From the NCBI GenBank assembly GCA_905221605.1, contig CAJNDS010000280.1, positions 654,392-718,391 on the forward strand: a DNA stretch of 64,000 nucleotides, given 5' to 3'. Positions within the stretch are counted from its first letter, which is position 1, and each line of letters starts with the position of its first letter. Below are positions 59,469-64,000 of the stretch, piece by piece. The position numbers and the translations under genes were made by a program. The notes under the pieces were generated by a model. The model ran no database searches. It saw only the letters and a list, made by a program, of their open reading frames with translations, and was not told the origin of the DNA. This stretch comes from Symbiodinium natans (lineage: Eukaryota > Sar > Dinophyceae > Suessiales > Symbiodiniaceae).

Positions 59469-59581
59469 GCTAGGACCCGGAGTAGGCCCTTGTTCTTTGT
59501 TTTAGGGGTTAGGTTCCCTTAAAAGGCTCCTTTAAACCAAAAAGGTTGCCCTTTCTATTCCTAGGTTACTCCTGGGTCCAG
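59469..59581. mobile_element. Introner-like element, AGGACCCGGAGTA family, copy 2
   Basis: 113 bp from GCTAGGACCCGGAGTAGGCC to GGTTACTCCTGGGTCCAG. GC...AG termini as in copy 1 at 55152-55269. Flanking coding sequence is not obvious, so it may sit in a larger intron. Confidence 0.72.
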
Positions 59582-59811
59582 CACGGCTTTTGAGCAAATG
59601 GGTGTTCAAAGTAGGGTACCCGGAAGATACCGTAATCGTGTTTATAGGGACCCCCCCCCCCCCCCCCGAAAGGGTTGCAGCAGGACTAGAATTCAGAGTT
59701 TGACAACCACCGAAGGTTTGGGCCTCGACGCCTTAATTCCTAAAGCCTAAGCCCCTGATCTTCTCAATCCTAAATCCTAAATCCTAAACCCTAAACCCTA
59801 AACCCATCGAG

Positions 59812-59898
59812 TGTGGCCAGGCCTTGTTGCTCCTGCAGCACTTGCGCCTAGCGCCGGACGCGCGCGATAGCAGGCCGGGCAGCCAGTCGTTCGAAGGG
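59812..59898 (+). CDS. Gene G exon 5
   Basis: Twenty-nine codons CGQALLLLQHLRLAPDARDS then RPGSQSFEG between CATCGAG and GTATGG. Phase 0 to 0. Leu-rich helix, function unknown. Confidence 0.55.
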
Positions 59899-59899
59899 G

Positions 59900-60440
59900 T
59901 ATGGTTCAGGGTTTAGGGTTCAGGGTTTAGGGTTTGGGTTTAGGGTTTAGGGTTTAGGCTATTGTGGGTTGATTGGTTTAGGGGTGGTTGAGGGTTTAGG
60001 AGTTTAGTGTTCAGAGTTTGGGGGCATGCGGGGAGGGTTGGGGTGTCTCCTCTTGTAGTAGCCGTTTCTGGTAGGGTGATATCACAGAGGTGGGAACTGC
60101 TCTAACGAGGAACATTCTGTGTTTAGGGTTTTCGGGACAGGCACGTGCAAAAAGTCGCGGCGCTCCTAAGCGTTAAACCCTCTAAATCCTACCCCTAGAC
60201 CCGAGAAAGCTTGAAGCCGAATTTTAGGGTTTAGGGTTCAGGGTTTAGGGTTTTTTTACACAACAGCCGAATGGAAACCCTAACGCCAAGCCCCCTCTGC
60301 CATCTTCACCGAAGCTTGAGGATTTAGGCCCCGAACCTAAGCGGCCTTCAGGGCTTGGGGTTTAGGGTTTAGGGTTTAGGGTTTAGGGTTTAGGGTTGAA
60401 GGTTTAGGGTTCTCTGATGTTGTCGACGCTTTGCTTTATG
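59900..60440. repeat. Degenerate TTTAGGG blocks
   Basis: Blocks at 59908-59960, 60225-60250 and 60358-60410; the rest is unique sequence without a supported exon. Confidence 0.75.
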
Positions 60441-60449
60441 TAGCGGCAG

Positions 60450-60487
60450 GGCCATGGCAGGGGATGGCGAGCTGCAGCGTGGGCTTC
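60450..60487 (+). CDS. Candidate exon, weak
   Basis: Between GGCAG and GTAGGG. Open frames read AMAGDGELQRGL or, with the next acceptor, GMASCSVGF. Too short to decide. Confidence 0.3.
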
Positions 60488-60562
60488 GTAGGGTTTCGCT
60501 TTTGCCCCTAGACGCCTGCTGCCCCAAACCCTAAACCCTAAACCCTAAACCCTAAACCCTAA

Positions 60563-61059
60563 TGTTGGACTGGCTTTAGTATAAGGAGGGTCTATGATCA
60601 CAAGTTTCGAACATTTATTCAGCGAACCGACTTTATTCGGGGTACCGTCTATTATCACAAGGTTTTTTCCGGACGTTTGTTTTAAGGGTTTGTGTTTTGG
60701 GTTAAGAGCTTACGCAGCAAGGCTTGAAGCCCTGAGGGCTTGGGCTCCAGGAATCTTAAAGGGCCAGAGCGCGGAGAATCCAGAAATCTAAGCCCGGCCA
60801 GTTCCATGTAAAGCCTTATGGAAGTTCATTACGAAACGAGGCCCCAAAACAAATTTTGTGATAGGTAGCCCACGGGCCGGTCAGGCTGTCTTTAGTAAGT
60901 TTGTTTGGCTACCCTCTATAATACTAAGTTTTTTTCGGATGATTTGGGTTTGTGTTTTAGGGTTAACGCAGTAAGGCTTGAGGCCCTGAGGGTTTGGGCT
61001 CCAGGAATCTTAAAGGCTGGAAGCTTCAGGCCTTGAGGTCCTAAGGCTTGAGGGTCTGA

Positions 61060-61090
<31 letters not shown>

Positions 61091-61373
61091 GCCCCCCCCC
61101 CCCCCCCCCCCCCGCCCCCCCCCCCGCCCCCCCCCCCCCGCCCCCCCCCCGCCCCCCCCCCCCCCGCCCCCCCCCCCCCCCCCCGCCCCCGCCCCCCCCC
61201 CCCCTTGTCTGGCCCCCCCCCCCCAATCGCCCCCCCCTCCCCCCCGCCCCCACCCCCCCCCCCCCAACCCCCCCTTCCCCCAAATTTTGGGGGGTCGCCG
61301 GGCCATGCGTTTATAGAGGGTCCCAAATTTGTTTGTGGGGGGGGGGGGGGATGCCATACTAAAGACAGTGCAA
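60563..61373. mobile_element. Terminal-inverted-repeat element with C-tract and internal duplication
   Basis: Left end GTTGGACTGGCTTTAGTATA, right end CATACTAAAGACAGTGCAAC. Inside, a ~110-bp segment (60655-60765) recurs at 60915-61020 (shared AGGGTTTGTGTTTTGGGTTA- and GGGCTCCAGGAATCTTAAAG-type blocks). A nearly pure C tract fills 61064-61265. No transposase gene. Confidence 0.7.
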
Positions 61374-61375
61374 CA

Positions 61376-61430
61376 TTAAACCCTAAACCCTAAACTCTAA
61401 ATCCTAAACCCTAAACCCTAAACCCTAAAT
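61376..61430. repeat. CCCTAAA array, short
   Basis: Seven heptamers directly after the element's right end. Confidence 0.9.
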
Positions 61431-61591
61431 GCCTGTAAGCAGGAAGCGCATGGTAAGTTCCCGGACGGCCACTTGAGGGCCAGCCAGCAACCGCCAAAGC
61501 GCCTCTATCCCACCATCCCTGCATCCCGGTGCCCCCTTCGACCTTAGAGTTTAGGGTTCAGGGGGCACTAATCTCTAAACCCTTAAACCTC

Positions 61592-61690
61592 TAGGATTCT
61601 TAAGGGAGTGTGTACATGGGGGGTAGGCACCTAGGGAACGTCAGGGAGCCTTAGGGAGTTACATACCCCCCTTGAACCCCCCTCCCTTAA
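61592..61690. mobile_element. MITE-like element, TTCTTAAGGGA family, copy 3
   Basis: TAGGATTCTTAAGGGAGTGT and ACCCCCCTCCCTTAAGGACAC are inverted ends; the interior has GGCACCTAGGGAACG and GTTACATACCCCCC, as at 39159-39402. Confidence 0.6.
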
Positions 61691-61734
61691 GGACACTACG
61701 CTTAACCCTCAAGCGAACCTACGTTGGGCGCATG

Positions 61735-61832
61735 AGGTGGCCTTGTCTTCCTCTCCTCCGAGCGCTTGCCGAGCTCCCGCTTCCGAGTTTGAGGAAGTCT
61801 CCGTGGGAGGGCGAGCTGGAAGGCGGCCACTG
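61735..61832 (+). CDS. Candidate terminal exon, weak
   Basis: After GCGCATGAG it reads RWPCLPLLRALAELPLPSLR then KSPWEGELEGGH TGA. The minus strand is also open. Followed at once by a short TTTAGGG block. Confidence 0.3.
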
Positions 61833-61839
61833 AGGGTTT

Positions 61840-62460
61840 AGGGTGCAGGGTTTAGGTTTCGGGGGAGGGCCCTAAACCCTGAACACATCTGAAGCCTCTT
61901 TCGTGGCTTTCCAACCCTATACCCTATACCTCTAAACCCTAAACTAAGTTCCTTATCGGCAGCCCCAGCTTCAGCGTGCAACAGCTTGAGCCCTGTTTGG
62001 GTTCGATATAAGCCAGCAGCTCCTCCCATCCTGCTTCCAGCACTATAGCTACCGTGAGAATTTACGCTATTTTTCAAAAACATCTGGGAAACATTAATAA
62101 ACATATTATTTGTGATTAAGGTTCTAAGGGTGTATGGAGCAGGGTTTTCAAATCCTTTCCCCCCATACACCCCCCCCCCTCCCGGCACACCTCCTCAAAA
62201 CCGCCCCACACGCCACCCCCTCCTACGCCCAGCCCCCCGCGCAGCCACACACGCACACCCACATATGCACCTACACCTGCACCTGCACCTACCTACGCAC
62301 ACACCTTCAAACCTTCAACGCCAGAATCCCCAGACCCCTTAAAACCTTCAGCTTTTTGGCTCTTCGTGCAGGGAGCCGCTTCTTGCAAACCCTAAACCCT
62401 AAACCCTAGACCCTAAACCCTAAACCCTAAGCCCTAAACCCTCAACCCTCAAGCTGAAGG
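61840..62460. other. Spacer, C-rich and CACA-rich low complexity
   Basis: Contains CCCCC/ACACAC-rich sequence (62155-62300) and a CCCTAAA block (62388-62450). No gene supported. Confidence 0.45.
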
Positions 62461-62627
62461 TCTTTTGGGGTTTCTAAGGAAGCGACTCCTTCCACAAGCC
62501 TGCAACGCTTCAAGATCTCGGCAGAAAATCGATTCCTAGAGGAGGGTTCAGGGAGTCGTCCCTTTCTAGGGTTTAGGGTTCAGGGTTTGGGGTTCCGGGT
62601 TTCGGGTTTCGGGTTTAGGCGATACGA

Positions 62628-62768
62628 TGGTACCTCAGTCCCTCCGGAGAGCCGGTAGAAGCACGGCTGGCACCTTGCGAGGTACCAATGCAGATTCGGC
62701 CGAGGTTGGGGAGCAGCTGTCGCTGTTGGCCATTCCGATGGAGGCAAGATTCCGGGGGGCAGGGGGGG
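62628..62768 (+). CDS. Candidate 5' or internal exon
   Basis: From an ATG the frame reads MVPQSLRRAGRSTAGTLRGT then NADSAEVGEQLSLLAIPMEA and RFRGAGG. A CAATGCAG inside gives an alternative start at 62694. The right edge is unclear. Confidence 0.35.
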
Positions 62769-62949
62769 TTCATATAGGGCTTAGGGTTTAGGATGCAGGA
62801 TTTAGGGTTTAGGGTTTCGGTGTAGGGTGTTCCTCGGGAATGATGATTCGCTTGGTTTCAGGCGGGCTCCGCCATGTTTTTGGTAGGGCATGCTCAGTAT
62901 TCAATCCCTTCCGCGCCCACCCTAGGAATTAGACGCAAAAACGAATCCC

Positions 62950-63050
62950 CATATTTCATATACATATATATATATATATGTGTGTATATATATGCCGAGG
63001 TATGTATGTATGTATGTATGTATGTATGTATGTATGTATGTATGTAGAAA
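62950..63050. repeat. (AT)n and (GTAT)n microsatellites
   Basis: An AT tract, then about eleven GTAT units (63000-63045). Confidence 0.95.
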
Positions 63051-63059
63051 CCATATACA

Positions 63060-64000
63060 TATAAATCACATTTCCGAATATTGCAGGGGGGAGGGGGATT
63101 AGAGGAGTTTCGGGTCTCCAGGAAGGTGGCCTTTCGGGTTGGTCCCAGGGATCCGGGCTTGTGAGGTTTTCGATTAGGGCTTAGGGTTTAGGGTTTAAAG
63201 TTTAGGGTTTAGTCTTTAGGCTTTAGGCTTTAACCCTTAGGGTTTAGGATTTGATTAGGGCTCAGGGAGAGCGAGGGAGGGAGGGAGGGAGAGAGAGAGT
63301 GCGTGTCGTGAAACTAGACCTACAGCCAAATCCCACAGAAGCAAGTCTACATGAATCTAAATTACGAATAGACGCTGAATTTCGTTCTGTTAGTATCATG
63401 GTAGCAGCCCTCCTGGCATCGGAAGCTTCAGGCAATCTCCTCTACTCAGTAGACGGCTTACCCTAAACCTTAAACCCTCAACCCTTAACCCTAAGCTTCG
63501 AGCCATGGACCCTAAGCTTGCAAAGCCCTAAACCCTAAACCCTCAACCCTAAACCCTAAACACTAAGCCCTAAACCCTAAAACCCTAAACTCTAAACCCT
63601 GCACTGACTGAACTCAAATGCAGAGAGCAGCAGATGTTTGGGGGGTTTGGCGTTCAGGGATGAGAGAGCCTTGAACAGAAGCATGGCTGAGGAATTCAGG
63701 GTTTAGGGTCTAGGATTTGGGGTTTGGGGTTTAGGGCTCGGGGTTTAGCGTTTAGGGTTGAGGGTTGAGGGTTTGGGTTCAGGGCATCGGCAAGATTCAG
63801 GGAGAGTTTGGGGTTTAGGGCTTAGGGCTTAGAACTGGAGATTCTTGTACGGACCCTGACTTAGGCGTGTGTCATTTTGGGTCGGCGTACATACATGTTT
63901 CCTGCCAGCAGAACATGCAGTCGGCGTACCGAGACTGAGTGCTAAGCCACCCCGCATGCTACAGGGTGTGAAACCCTAAATTGAAATTTATTTGTTTTCC
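63060..64000. other. Spacer with degenerate arrays
   Basis: TTTAGGG-like blocks (63178-63255, 63705-63790) and CCCTAAA blocks (63525-63600). A GAGGGAGG tract lies at 63268-63300. No gene supported to the window edge. Confidence 0.5.

Noticed and set aside
60916-61393. Gly-rich ORFs of 80-136 codons
   Set aside because: Translation of the C tract on the opposite strand.

Overview
The window looks like nuclear DNA of a dinoflagellate-type alga. Four things point that way: plant/alveolate-type telomeric heptamers (TTTAGGG/CCCTAAA) in dozens of interstitial blocks, many very short exons, candidate introns with both GT-AG and GC-AG ends, and many short inverted-repeat elements whose ends coincide with inferred splice sites (introner-like). 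No rRNA, tRNA or CRISPR array was recognised. The organism call is an inference from these features.

Layout. 1-1860: telomere-like arrays with two candidate exons. 1870-8795: one LINE retrotransposon on the minus strand, flanked by a 14-bp target-site duplication. It carries ORF1, an apurinic-type endonuclease, RNase H and reverse transcriptase, broken by about four frame changes. 9-18 kb: exons of one or more plus-strand genes whose products look like helical-repeat (FASTK/RAP/OPR-like) proteins. 18.1-20.9 kb: a large terminal-inverted-repeat element filled with nested satellites. 21-32 kb: scattered exons, inverted-repeat elements and arrays. 32.9-35.1 kb: an array-free segment with four 19-bp-spaced palindromes upstream of a frame-broken P-loop protein gene. 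36-46 kb: more short exons, including a well supported exon-introner-exon unit at 39.1-39.4 kb. 46.9-48.0 kb: minisatellites. 48.4-55.9 kb: a polytopic membrane protein gene for which 13 exons can be chained in one open frame, with a Tpt1/KptA-like ORF on the opposite strand inside one intron. 57.5-60 kb: a second phase-consistent exon chain. 60.5-64 kb: a C-tract element, microsatellites and arrays.

The recurring architecture is exon, then TTTAGGG-type repeats, then CCCTAAA-type repeats, then exon. The G-rich repeats lie at inferred 5' splice sites and the C-rich repeats just before inferred 3' splice sites, so many introns here seem to be built from telomere-like DNA. The LINE holds a second unexpected pattern: a short motif, GCG[G/T]T[G/T]TA, 29 times on one strand and in all three reading frames over its whole length.

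Exon edges were placed by eye from AG/GT/GC dinucleotides, open frame and phase. No transcript data or database search was available, so single exons are tentative; the chains that keep phase are stronger.
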